A stretch of DNA of 64,000 nt from JAKFWF01 sp963732635 (GTDB lineage Bacteria > Pseudomonadota > Alphaproteobacteria > Rhizobiales > Hyphomicrobiaceae). Positions 44,608 to 53,477 of the stretch are shown piece by piece. Both the position numbers and the translations under genes were made by a program. The stretch is from positions 62,001 through 126,000 of the forward strand of contig CAVTAL010000019.1 in NCBI GenBank assembly GCA_963732635.1, written 5' to 3'. How positions within the stretch are numbered: the first letter of the stretch is position 1; every line of letters starts with the position of its first letter. The notes below the pieces were generated by a model that was not told the DNA's origin, did not search any database, and saw nothing but the letters and a program-made list of their open reading frames with translations.

Positions 44608-45789
44608 TCAATCCTGCTCCTCCACCACCTTCCGGTAGGGGCCGTACTCGGCCAGCATTTCGCGGTGCTCCTCGACGGCGCGGCGTTCTTCATCGAGATA
44701 GCGGGCGACGGCGCGGCGCAGCGCCGGATCGGCGATCCAGTGGGCGGAGTAGGTGGCGGCTGGCAGGTAGCCGCGCGCCAGTTTGTGCTCGCCCTGGGCG
44801 CCAGCCTCGACGCGGGCGAGGTTGTGGCGGATGGCGTATTCGATCGCCTGATAATAGCAGACCTCGAAGTGCAGGCACGGGTGCTGTTCGCTCGCCCCCC
44901 AGTAGCGACCATAGAGGCAGTCGCCGCCAATCAAGTTCAAGGCGCCCGCCACCGGATGACCGTCGCGCATGGCGAAGATCAGCAGGCAGCGGTCGGCCAT
45001 CGCCGCGCCGAGCAATGAAAAGAATTTCCGATTGAGGTACGGCCGGCCCCACTTGCGGCTGCCGGTATCAAGGTAGAACTCGAAGAACGCATCCCAGTGC
45101 GCTTGCGCGATCTCGGCGCCCTGCAAGTGGACGATTTCGAGCCCGGCGCTGACCGCCTGGGATCGCTCCTTGCGGATCGCCTTGCGCTTGCGTGACGATA
45201 GGCTGGCGAGGAAATCGTCGAACGTCGCGTAGCCCTGGTTCAGCCAGTGGAATTGCTGGTCGGTGCGTTTGAGATAACCTTGGGCCGCGAGCAGGTCCCA
45301 CTCGGCCTCTTGCGCGAAGGTGACGTGCACCGACGACAGTTCAAGCCGCCTTGCGAGTTCGATCGCGCCCATCGCCAGCAAACGGGCAGTCTGATCGGCG
45401 TTCGGGCCGGGCTTGACCAGCAGGCGCGGTCCCGGCACAGGCGAGAACGGCACCGCCACCTGGAGCTTGGGATAATACTGCCCGCCAGCGCGGCCATAAG
45501 CCTCGGCCCAGCCATGGTCAAACACGTATTCGCCCTGACTGTGCGTCTTGACGTAGGTCGGCATGCAGGCGGCGAGGCCACCCTTGGGATCAGCGATGGT
45601 GAGATGCTGCGGCGTCCAGCCGGAGCGGCCGCCGACGCATTTGGAGTCTTCCAAGGCCATCAAGAATGCGTGCGCCACGAACGGGTTGAAGGTGGCGGGA
45701 TCGGGATTGGCGCAGGCATCCCAGGCTGATGCCTCGATCGCGGCCAAGCCCGGCTCGACCCTCAATTCCGCTGCCTGCTCGTCCGCCAT
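44608..45789 (-). CDS. GNAT-fold protein of the DUF482 (COG3146) family
   Basis: A 393-residue double-GNAT protein. Diagnostic parts are FNPFVAHAFLMALEDSKCVGGRSGW, GEYVFDHGWAEAYGRAGGQYYPKLQ, SLSSRKRKAIRKERSQA and YGRYWGASEQHPCLHFEVCYYQ, then EHKLARGYLPAATYSAHWI. The fold is shared with FemX/MurM-type aminoacyl transferases, so peptidoglycan or polymer peptide chemistry is often guessed, without direct proof. It is divergent from the M48 protease gene. Confidence 0.9.
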   Translation of the reverse strand: MADEQAAELRVEPGLAAIEASAWDACANPDPATFNPFVAHAFLMALEDSKCVGGRSGWTPQHLTIADPKGGLAACMPTYVKTHSQGEYVFDHGWAEAYGRAGGQYYPKLQVAVPFSPVPGPRLLVKPGPNADQTARLLAMGAIELARRLELSSVHVTFAQEAEWDLLAAQGYLKRTDQQFHWLNQGYATFDDFLASLSSRKRKAIRKERSQAVSAGLEIVHLQGAEIAQAHWDAFFEFYLDTGSRKWGRPYLNRKFFSLLGAAMADRCLLIFAMRDGHPVAGALNLIGGDCLYGRYWGASEQHPCLHFEVCYYQAIEYAIRHNLARVEAGAQGEHKLARGYLPAATYSAHWIADPALRRAVARYLDEERRAVEEHREMLAEYGPYRKVVEEQD

Positions 45790-45945
45790 TGCCGATCCTC
45801 GCTCGCACCCGCATTCTACAACAGCTTACGCATGTGGCGGCAACAGGATCAGCGGCGATGCCCTTTGCGTCAGGCCTGCCAATCGCTATATCTGCATTCG
45901 AACCAGCGACGGACGAACCAGCAACGGGCGGGAGACCTCAATTCC

Positions 45946-46785
45946 ATGCGTTTGCGCAGTGCATTGCCGATGGCATTTGTCGCGGTTGCGATCGCGGTGG
46001 CAGCTCCCGCCGCGTCGCAACAGCCCGATACCGAGGGCGTCAAGATCAAGAATATCGGCATCGTCGGCCGCGCCATCCGGTCGCTGGCGTCAGCCGAGAA
46101 GATGGAGCAGGTCGGCGAGCGGCAGTATGCGCAGCTAACCCAGCAGGCGATGCAGAAGCGCGCGCTGTTACCCAACGACCACCCGCAGACGGTGCGGCTG
46201 CGCAAGATCTTCCAGGACCTGTTGCCGCATGCCTACAAGTTCAACGAGCGGGCGCGGCAGTGGAAGTGGGAAGTCAACGTCGTCAACTCGCAGCAGATCA
46301 ACGCCTTCTGCATGCCGGGTGGGAAGATCGCGTTTTTCACCGGCATCCTGCAGAAGCTGCAGCTGTCGGATGACGAGGTCGCCATGGTGATGGGCCACGA
46401 GATCGCGCATGCGCTACGCGAGCACTCACGGGCGCGCGCGGCGAAGTCGACTCTGACCAACATCGGCACCATGGCGGTGGCGGTGCTGGTCGGCGGCAAT
46501 GCCGGCGAAATCGCGCGCATGGGCGGCGGCCTGTTGGGGCTGAAGTTCTCACGCGGCGACGAGACCGAGGCCGACCTGATCGGCATGGAACTGGCCGCGC
46601 GGGCTGGCTACAACCCGACCTCTGGTGTCGCGCTATGGGAGAAGATGAGTGCCGCCGCCAAGGGCGGGCCAATGGAGTTCATGTCGACCCATCCGTCGGG
46701 CACCACGCGCATCTCGACCATCAAGGCGAACCTCAAGGACGTGATGCCGCTGTACGAACGGGCGAAGGCTAGGAAAGCCGGTTGA
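45946..46785 (+). CDS. Periplasmic M48 family metalloprotease
   Basis: A 279-residue secreted zinc protease. The signal peptide is clear (hydrophobic AFVAVAIAVAAPAAS). The zinc motif is MGHEIAHALREH (HExxH), with the third ligand in DETEADLIGMELAARAGY. The family is like LoiP/YcaL/YggG, which handle misfolded outer-membrane proteins. It has no TPR domain. It ends in a strong bidirectional terminator shared with the convergent dctM gene. Confidence 0.93.
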   Translation: MRLRSALPMAFVAVAIAVAAPAASQQPDTEGVKIKNIGIVGRAIRSLASAEKMEQVGERQYAQLTQQAMQKRALLPNDHPQTVRLRKIFQDLLPHAYKFNERARQWKWEVNVVNSQQINAFCMPGGKIAFFTGILQKLQLSDDEVAMVMGHEIAHALREHSRARAAKSTLTNIGTMAVAVLVGGNAGEIARMGGGLLGLKFSRGDETEADLIGMELAARAGYNPTSGVALWEKMSAAAKGGPMEFMSTHPSGTTRISTIKANLKDVMPLYERAKARKAG

Positions 46786-46803
46786 AGGTCGACGACGGAA
46801 ACG

Positions 46804-46842
46804 AAAAGCGCCGAGTGGGAGGTCATCCCACTCGGCGCTTTT
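46804..46842. terminator. Bidirectional terminator between the protease and dctM genes
   Basis: A perfect 16-bp inverted repeat (46804-46819 with 46827-46842) with a 7-base loop, A-rich on one side and T-rich on the other, so it works in both directions for the convergent genes. Confidence 0.95.
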
Positions 46843-46861
46843 TTGTTTCAGCGTCGCCGCG

Positions 46862-48181
46862 CTACTTCAGCATTTCCGGCACCAGCAGACGCGGCAGGAA
46901 CAGGCACACTTCCGGCCAGATGATCAGCGCGATCAGGACGAACAGCATCGGCACCAGCATGATGAAGGTGTCCTTGAGTGCGTATCGCAGTCGGACGCCA
47001 GCGACCGCGCAGGCCACCATCAGGCACATGCCGTAGGGAGGCGTCACCAAACCGAAGGCCAGTGACACGATCGAGATGATCGCGAACTGCACGGGGTGCA
47101 GGTCGACCGAACGGGCCAGAGGTTCCAGAACCGTACCGACAATGATGATCGCCGGGATGGCGTCGAGGAAGCAGCCGACCACCAGGAAGCAGAAGGCGAT
47201 GAAGAAGCCGGCGCCGATTGGCCCCATGCCCCAAGTCGACACGTTCGCCAGCAGCTCCTGCGGGATCCGGTAGAACGCCAGCAACCAGCCAAACGCACTC
47301 GCCGTGCCGATGCAGAATAGCGCGACGCCAGCGAGTTTGCCGGTGTCGAGCAGGGTTCGATACAACTCCTTCGGCCCCATCTCCTTGTAGACGAACGACG
47401 ACAGCGCGATCGAGTACAGCACCGCGACGCAGGCCGATTCCGTTGGCGTGAACCAGCCGAGCAGGATACCGCCGACAATCAAGAACGGTGTCATCAGGGC
47501 GGGCAGCGATTTCCATGCCGCGCAGCGCATCTCGAGCCAAGTCGATTTCACGTAGGTCGGATAGCCGCGCCGGGTGGCGTAGATGTGCACGGTTGCCATC
47601 TGGGCACCGGCGATCAGCAGGCCGGGCACGACGCCAGCGAGATACATGGCGCCGATCGAGGTCGAGATCAATCCGCCCCACACGATCATCAAGATCGACG
47701 GCGGGATGATGACCGCCAGCACCGCCGACACCGCTGTAATGGCGATCGAGAAAGAGAGGTCGTAGCCTTCCTTTGTCTGCGCATCGATGAAGATTTTGGA
47801 CTGGCTGGCGGCGTCAGCGGTGGCCGAACCCGAAATGCCGGCGAAGAACACCGAGAGGACGACGTTGATCTGGGCTAGGGAGCCCGGCCAGTGACCGACC
47901 AGCGCCTTCGACAGATTGACCAATCTGTCGGTGATGCCGCCGATGCTCATCAGGTTGGCGGTCAGCAGGAAGAATGGCACCGACAACAAGATAAAGGAGT
48001 TGTAGGCATTGAACGTTTCCTGCGCGAGCGTCATCATCGACAGACGCGGTTCGATCAGCAGGATCGGCAGGCAGGCGAGACCGAGCGAGAAGGCGACGGG
48101 CACGCGCAGGACGAGCAGTCCGACGAATACGCCGAACAGGATCATCGCCGCCTGACCGGCCGAAAGTACGTTGCCGCTCAT
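46862..48181 (-). CDS. TRAP transporter large permease (DctM)
   Basis: A 439-residue membrane protein with about twelve helices, the ion-coupled channel of a tripartite ATP-independent transporter. Marks are FFAGISGSATADAASQSKIFI, with the GxSGSA-type motif, AVIIPPSILMIVWGGL and VIVGGILLGWFTPTESACVAVLYS, GLVTPPYGMCLMVACAVAG. The start at 48181 (ATGA shared with the dctQ stop) shows coupled translation. The substrate is an organic acid or similar compound, probably related to the nearby dehydrogenase genes. Confidence 0.95.
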   Translation of the reverse strand: MSGNVLSAGQAAMILFGVFVGLLVLRVPVAFSLGLACLPILLIEPRLSMMTLAQETFNAYNSFILLSVPFFLLTANLMSIGGITDRLVNLSKALVGHWPGSLAQINVVLSVFFAGISGSATADAASQSKIFIDAQTKEGYDLSFSIAITAVSAVLAVIIPPSILMIVWGGLISTSIGAMYLAGVVPGLLIAGAQMATVHIYATRRGYPTYVKSTWLEMRCAAWKSLPALMTPFLIVGGILLGWFTPTESACVAVLYSIALSSFVYKEMGPKELYRTLLDTGKLAGVALFCIGTASAFGWLLAFYRIPQELLANVSTWGMGPIGAGFFIAFCFLVVGCFLDAIPAIIIVGTVLEPLARSVDLHPVQFAIISIVSLAFGLVTPPYGMCLMVACAVAGVRLRYALKDTFIMLVPMLFVLIALIIWPEVCLFLPRLLVPEMLK

Positions 48182-48693
48182 TGCGCCTTGCCCCCAAGCA
48201 AAATGCGTGTTTCGTCGATGACCTGCTCGCCGGCAAAAGCAATCCAGGTGAAGCCGGCAATCGGCCAGGCGATGTGGATCAGCCATAGCGGCAGATCGGC
48301 CAGCTCCGATGTCCGGTTCCAGGCGAACCTCGTAAATTCGATGCCGGACCAGACGAACACCAGCGCCATCGCCAGGATGCCGAAACGTGCGAGAATGCGC
48401 ACCAGGGCTTCGGCGCGGCGCGGCAGATCCGGCCAGACGTCAACCTCGAAGTGGGTGGCGTCGCGGACGCCGACCATGGCGCCAATCATGATGGTCCAGA
48501 TGAACAGGAAGCGCGCTAGTTCCTCCGTCCATATGTACGAGGGGATCAGCGCCGTGTAGCGCGAGATGATTTGCAGCGTGACCGGTATGATGATGATGCC
48601 GACGCAGGTGACCAGCAGCATTTCGAGCAGCTGAGCGTAGGCGGCGGTGAAGCGCCGCCAGAGATTGGGCGGTTTGACCGCGGCATTTTCCAT
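48178..48693 (-). CDS. TRAP transporter small permease (DctQ)
   Basis: A 171-residue protein with four membrane helices. SYIWTEELARFLFIWTIMIGA is the family signature (W-x-E-E-x-x-R-F-x-F-x-W). DATHFEVDVWPDLPRR is the cytoplasmic loop. The start at 48693 has GGGAAGACAG directly upstream. It is the middle gene of a dctP-dctQ-dctM operon, and its stop overlaps the dctM start. Confidence 0.93.
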   Translation of the reverse strand: MENAAVKPPNLWRRFTAAYAQLLEMLLVTCVGIIIIPVTLQIISRYTALIPSYIWTEELARFLFIWTIMIGAMVGVRDATHFEVDVWPDLPRRAEALVRILARFGILAMALVFVWSGIEFTRFAWNRTSELADLPLWLIHIAWPIAGFTWIAFAGEQVIDETRILLGGKAQ

Positions 48694-48793
48694 CTGTCTT
48701 CCCTGTGACGAGCAAAGCTGGCCTGTGACAAGCAAACCAGGGGCCGTGGCTGACCATCGTCAGCCACGGCCCCCAAGTGTTTCGGCCCGAAGT

Positions 48794-49789
48794 TTAAGCG
48801 GCGCTGATCTTGGCGAAGATGTCCTCGGCACCGATTTCCTTGGCGTAGGTCGCCATCACCGGGTCGGTGAGCTTCTTCATCGCGTCGCGTTCCTCGAACG
48901 GCACGCGCTTCAGCTTGCCGGCCTTTTCGAGGGCGTCGAGCTTGATCACTTCTTCGCTTGATTCAAGCTTCCGGGCGAAGTCGCCGGCTTCAATGCCAGC
49001 CTTGACGATCGCGTCCTGGAGATCCTTCGGCAGCGTCTTGAAGGTTTTGTTCGAGAAGCAGATCGGCCGGATCGAGACCGCGTGCTGCGTCAGGTTGAGA
49101 TGCGGAGCGACTTCGTAGAATTTCATCGCCTCGACGCCAGCGGCTTCGTTCTCGCCGGCCGCGATCACGCCGTTCTGGATGGCGTTGTAGACTTCGTTAT
49201 AGGCGATGACGGTCGGGCTCATGCCGATCGCCGCGAAGGTCTTCGACCAGATCGGCGCACCCTGCACGCGCACCTTGAGACCCTTGAGCTCGGCCAGGTT
49301 CTTGCACGGTTTATTGGCGAAGATGTTGCGGATGCCGCCGCCAGCGTAGCCGATCAGGCTGACCTCGGCCTTGGTCGAGATCTCGTCGGCGATCTGTTTG
49401 AGGAGGTTCTTCTCGACCACCTTGTTCATGTGCTCGATACCCTTGAACACGAAAGGCGCGTCGATGAAGGGGGCTGCCTTCGAGAACGTCGACATGTGTG
49501 CCGGTGAGACGATTGCGAAGTCGACGGCCTTGCCCTGCGACATGTACTCGAAATACTGCTTCTCGAGGCCGAGTGATGAATTCTTGTGCAAGACGAAGTT
49601 GACCGGCTTGCCGTAGTACTTGGTGACAAGCTCGCCGAACCGGGTCAGGCCCTTGGTGAAGGCGTGGTCATCGTTGAACTGGGATGCACCGTTGAGGGTG
49701 AGCGGCGCCTGGGCGCGCAGGATGGTGGGGCTGGCGATGGCGCCGGCAACGGTTGCGCCGAGGCCTTGCAGTACGGTTCTGCGTTTCAT
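48794..49789 (-). CDS. TRAP transporter solute-binding protein (DctP)
   Basis: A 331-residue periplasmic binding protein. It starts with MKRRTVLQGLGATVAG, an RR-containing signal that may use the Tat route. The mature part has the family core VRVQGAPIWSKTFAAIGMSPTV, with the Arg that binds substrate carboxylate, and YNAIQNGVIAAGENEAAG. The ATG at 49789 has GGAGACC 4-10 bases upstream. It is first in its operon and divergent from the Ldh-type dehydrogenase gene. The bound compound is likely a carboxylate; which one cannot be told. Confidence 0.94.
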   Translation of the reverse strand: MKRRTVLQGLGATVAGAIASPTILRAQAPLTLNGASQFNDDHAFTKGLTRFGELVTKYYGKPVNFVLHKNSSLGLEKQYFEYMSQGKAVDFAIVSPAHMSTFSKAAPFIDAPFVFKGIEHMNKVVEKNLLKQIADEISTKAEVSLIGYAGGGIRNIFANKPCKNLAELKGLKVRVQGAPIWSKTFAAIGMSPTVIAYNEVYNAIQNGVIAAGENEAAGVEAMKFYEVAPHLNLTQHAVSIRPICFSNKTFKTLPKDLQDAIVKAGIEAGDFARKLESSEEVIKLDALEKAGKLKRVPFEERDAMKKLTDPVMATYAKEIGAEDIFAKISAA

Positions 49790-49994
49790 TCTGGTCTCCT
49801 CCGGAAATAAGTGAATCAACCCATCTGTTGCGGGTTCGGGCGGGACAATGACAGACGCTGAGCGTTGGTGCCATAGCCTTGCGCGCATCGCAGCCGATAT
49901 CATGAACGATGGGTGGCCAAGGATTGCCTGCGACCTCCCGGCCTGCAATGCTCGACTGCAAGCCGATTGCCGCCGCGCGAGGTAGGTTCGTTCC

Positions 49995-51083
49995 ATGGCC
50001 AATTCCCCTTCGAGTACGTTCGTATACGCCACCGCCACCGACGCTGAAGCGTTCGCCCGGCGCCTCGTCGCATCGCTCGGTGTGCCGCCGGATGACGCGG
50101 CGACGGTTGCCAGATGCCTGGTGCTGGCCGATCTGCGCGGCGTCGATACGCACGGTCTGATGCGGCTGCCGGTGTATCTCGACCGCGTGCGGCGAGGCCT
50201 CGTCGATCCCAAGCCGCACCTCGTCGTCGAGCGCAAGACGCCGGTCGTCGGCGCGCTCGATGGCCAAAACGGTTTGGGCTACGTGACGGCGACGCATGCC
50301 ATGGCTGATGCCATCGCCACCGCGCAAACCTACGGCATCGGCATCGTCTCAGTTCGTCGTTCAACGCATTTCGGCATGGCAGCCACCTATGTCCTGCAGG
50401 CCATCGAAGCCGGCATGATGAGCATGGTGTTCTCCAACGCCTCGCCCGCCATGCCGCCATGGGGCGGGCGCGATGCGCTGCTCGGCACCAGTCCGTTCGC
50501 TGCCGGCGCGCCTGGTGGCAAGCTGCCGGCCTTCGTGCTCGACATGGCGCCTTCGGTCGCTGCTCGCGGCAAGATCCGCAAGGCCGAACGGCGGGGCGAG
50601 AAGATACCGCTTGGGCTCGCGCTCGACGCCGAAGGCCGGCCGACCACCGATCCGACCGCGGCCCTCGGCGGCGTGGTGCTGCCGATCGGCGGCGCGAAGG
50701 GATCTGGCCTCGCCATTATGATGGACATCTTCGCCGGCGTGTTCTCGGGCTCGGCCTTCGGCGGCGACGTCGGCGACCAGCAGAAGGTGCTCGACCGGTC
50801 GCAGAACGTCGGCCACTTCTTCCTTGCCATGAAGCCCGACTTGTTCGTGACGGAGGCGGACTACAAGGCCCGCATGGACACGCTGTTCGAGCGCATCCGC
50901 GCGGCGCCCAGGGCGGCGGGCTTCGACGAAATCCTGTTGCCGGGAGAGCCGGAAGCGCGCGAGATGGCGCGTCGGCAGGCGTCGGGCATTCCCTATGCGC
51001 CGAATGAGGTCGAGATCCTCAATGCCGAGGCGGCCAAGGCCGGTGTTGCGCCGTTGGTGACGAGCCGGGGTGGTTTGCTGTGA
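49995..51083 (+). CDS. Ldh family oxidoreductase (malate/L-lactate dehydrogenase type 2)
   Basis: A 362-residue NAD(P)-dependent reductase of the non-Rossmann Ldh2 family, which includes delta1-pyrroline-2-carboxylate reductases, ureidoglycolate and sulfolactate dehydrogenases. Motifs: LADLRGVDTHGLMRLPVYL with the catalytic His, VVGALDGQNGLGYV, VSVRRSTHFGMAATYV and PIGGAKGSGLAIMMDIFAGV. It starts a run of six or more genes on the plus strand. Neighbouring amine dehydrogenase genes suggest an imine or keto-acid substrate. Confidence 0.9.
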   Translation: MANSPSSTFVYATATDAEAFARRLVASLGVPPDDAATVARCLVLADLRGVDTHGLMRLPVYLDRVRRGLVDPKPHLVVERKTPVVGALDGQNGLGYVTATHAMADAIATAQTYGIGIVSVRRSTHFGMAATYVLQAIEAGMMSMVFSNASPAMPPWGGRDALLGTSPFAAGAPGGKLPAFVLDMAPSVAARGKIRKAERRGEKIPLGLALDAEGRPTTDPTAALGGVVLPIGGAKGSGLAIMMDIFAGVFSGSAFGGDVGDQQKVLDRSQNVGHFFLAMKPDLFVTEADYKARMDTLFERIRAAPRAAGFDEILLPGEPEAREMARRQASGIPYAPNEVEILNAEAAKAGVAPLVTSRGGLL

Positions 51084-51085
51084 CG

Positions 51086-51782
51086 ATGCGGGTGGCAATG
51101 ATATCGGGCGCGTCGCGCGGCATCGGCTTGGCCATTGCGCGCGAACTCGGAAGTCGGGGACACACGCTGTCGCTCGGCGTGCGCCGACCATCGACGGTGC
51201 CGGAGGACCTCCGCAATGCGCCGGGGGGCTGTCTGGTCCAGGCCTACGACGCGGCCGATCGGGCCTCGCACAAGGCCTGGGTGGCAGTCGACGATGGAGA
51301 CCTTCGGGCGCATCGACAGCCTCGTCAATAACGCCGGCATCGCCCCAAAGATCACGCTGGAAGAAGGTACCGACGACGACCTCGACGAAATCTTCGAGAT
51401 CAACGTCAAGGCGCCGTTCCGGTTGATCCAGGCGGCGCTGCCGCATCTGAAGGCCAGCGGCCGGGGCAGGGTGATCAACGTTGCGTCACTGTCGGGCAAG
51501 CGCGTTTATGGCCTCAACGCCGGGTATCAAATGACCAAGCACGCGCTGGTGGCACTGACCCACGCCGTGCGCCGCGCCGGCTTCGAACATGGCATCCGCG
51601 CCACCGCGTTGTGCCCCGGCTTCGTCGCCACCGACCTCACCGCCGGGGCGATCGAGATGCCGCGCGACGAAATGATCGATCCAAAGGACCTCGCCATCCT
51701 GGCCGCCACCGTCATAGAGTTGCCGAATACCGCGAGCATCGCCGAACTGCTCGTCAACTGCCGCTATGAGCACACCGTCTGA
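51086..51782 (+). CDS. SDR family oxidoreductase (one frame break)
   Basis: A classical short-chain dehydrogenase of about 231 residues. The first part has the cofactor motif ISGASRGIGLAIARELG. The second part, in another frame, has METFGRIDSLVNNAGIAPK, VINVASLSGKRVYG, the active-site YQMTKHALVAL (Tyr-x3-Lys) and TALCPGFVATDLTAG. One extra base near 51285-51292 separates the two, since removing it gives 232 codons. It follows the Ldh gene by 2 bases and its TGA overlaps the next ATG, so it is part of the operon. Confidence 0.85.
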
Positions 51783-52090
51783 TGAGTTCCGATCAATCCG
51801 CCGCACTTCTCCAACGGGTCAAACCGCGCATCGGCGCGACCATCCGCTTCTCGATCGATGGCCGCGCCGCCGAAGCAAAGGCTGGCGACACACTGCTAAC
51901 CGCGATCCTGCTCAACGGCGCGCGACTGCGCAAATTCGAGTTCGGCGATGGCGATCGCGCCGGCTTTTGCCTGATGGGCGCCTGTCAGGATTGCTGGGTC
52001 AGGCTGGCCGATGGCGGCCGGTTGCGCGCCTGCTCGACGCTCGTTGCCGAGGGCATGGACGTGGTGACGGCAGGTCCGCGCCATGTCTGA
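51782..52090 (+). CDS. [2Fe-2S] subunit of amine/opine-type dehydrogenase
   Basis: A 102-residue plant-type-like ferredoxin module. Cys ligands: FCLMGACQDCWV and RACSTL (C-x4-C-x2-C ... C), with the frame IRFSIDGRAAEAKAGDTLLTAILLNG. This is the gamma-type (HcnA/SoxD-like) subunit of three-part flavin dehydrogenases. It overlaps the SDR gene before it (TGATG) and the next flavoprotein gene by 8 bases. Confidence 0.9.
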   Translation: MSSDQSAALLQRVKPRIGATIRFSIDGRAAEAKAGDTLLTAILLNGARLRKFEFGDGDRAGFCLMGACQDCWVRLADGGRLRACSTLVAEGMDVVTAGPRHV

Positions 52091-53477
52091 GGCCGTGCGC
52101 GTTGCCATCATTGGTGCCGGTCCGGCCGGAGTTCGCGCCGCCGAGGCGCTTGCACGCCGGGGCATCAGGCCGATCCTGATCGACGAAGCGATGAAGAGCG
52201 GCGGCCAGATCTATCGCCAGCCACCAGTCGGCGCCGAGCGCCCCGGGGCTGAGATCTACGGCCTCGAAGCAGCGAAGGCGGCGTCGGTGCAGGCCATCGT
52301 GCCAGCGCTCGGCGACAAGCTCGACTATCGGCCGCGAACGCTGGTGTGGAACATCGCGCGCGACGAAGGCCGGTTCAAACTCGATCTGATGCAGGACGAC
52401 GCTGTCACGTCGGTGACGGTTGATCGCGTCATCCTCGCCACCGGCGCCGTTGATCGCGCGCTGCCGTTTCCCGGTTGGACGCTGCCGGGCGTATTCACGC
52501 TCGGCGCGGCGCAGATCGCTTTGAAGTCGCAAGGTGTAGCGATTGGCCGGCGGGTGGCCCTGATCGGCGCCGGGCCACTGCTGCCGTTGATCGTTACGCA
52601 GTATATGGCGGCCGGCATCAAGCCGGTGGTGGCGCTCGACATGACGCCTTTGGCGACGAAGTTTACGGCCTGGCGCGGCCTGCTGGCCGAGCCTACGACA
52701 GCTGCCAAAGGTGCGCTCTATCTGCTCAAGGGGCGGTTTGGCGGCGTTGGCATCCGGTCTGGCATTCGCGCCATCCGGGCGCTGGGCAAAACACGCGTCA
52801 CCGGCCTCGCCTATACTGCCGCCGATGGCCGCGAGCACAACATCGACTGCGACGGCATCGGTGCGTCGTTCGGTTTGCGCTGCGAGGCGCAACTGGCCGA
52901 CCTCGCTGGTTGCCGCTTCGCCTTCGATCAGTTGACAAGGCAGTGGCAGCCAGAGCGCGACATCGCCGGGCGTTCCAGTGTTGCCGGTATCTATTTGGCC
53001 GGTGATGGTGCCGCGATCGGTGGTGCGGACGCAGCCGAACTTGCCGGCGAACGGGTCGCGTTCGCGGTGCTGGCCGATATCGGCGGCGCGGTCGACGAGG
53101 GCCGCATCCGCGTTCTTGATCGCCGATTGGCGCGGCAGGCGCGTTTCCGTCGGGCGCTGGAAGCTGCCTACCCGTTTCCCGGCCACATGCTCGATGCGCT
53201 GACCGACGACACCATCGTGTGCCGCTGCGAAGGCGTCACCGCCGGTGCGCTGCGCGATACGATCAAGTCGCGCGGGCCGACCGAGGTCAACCGGATGAAG
53301 GCCTTCACCCGCAACGGCATGGGACGCTGCCAGGGACGGATGTGCGCGCACGTTGGCGCCGAACTGCTGGCCCGCGCCAATGGCGGCGATATAGTTGTGG
53401 CCGGCCGCCAGCGCGCCCAGGCGCCAGTGAAGCCGCTGCCGCTTACTGCCGCGCTCAACGTCAAGGAGCCGACATGA
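52083..53477 (+). CDS. FAD/NAD(P)-binding subunit with C-terminal BFD-like [2Fe-2S] domain
   Basis: A 464-residue flavoprotein. FAD motif: VAIIGAGPAGVRAAEALARRG. Second nucleotide fold: GRRVALIGAGPLLPLIVTQYM. The C-terminal CRCEGVTAGALRDTI and GRCQGRMC segments are a BFD-like cluster site. The domain order is that of HcnB and of the alpha subunit of opine, octopine/nopaline and D-hydroxyproline dehydrogenases. It overlaps both neighbours (8 bases before, ATGA after). The substrate is not deducible. Confidence 0.9.
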   Translation: MSEAVRVAIIGAGPAGVRAAEALARRGIRPILIDEAMKSGGQIYRQPPVGAERPGAEIYGLEAAKAASVQAIVPALGDKLDYRPRTLVWNIARDEGRFKLDLMQDDAVTSVTVDRVILATGAVDRALPFPGWTLPGVFTLGAAQIALKSQGVAIGRRVALIGAGPLLPLIVTQYMAAGIKPVVALDMTPLATKFTAWRGLLAEPTTAAKGALYLLKGRFGGVGIRSGIRAIRALGKTRVTGLAYTAADGREHNIDCDGIGASFGLRCEAQLADLAGCRFAFDQLTRQWQPERDIAGRSSVAGIYLAGDGAAIGGADAAELAGERVAFAVLADIGGAVDEGRIRVLDRRLARQARFRRALEAAYPFPGHMLDALTDDTIVCRCEGVTAGALRDTIKSRGPTEVNRMKAFTRNGMGRCQGRMCAHVGAELLARANGGDIVVAGRQRAQAPVKPLPLTAALNVKEPT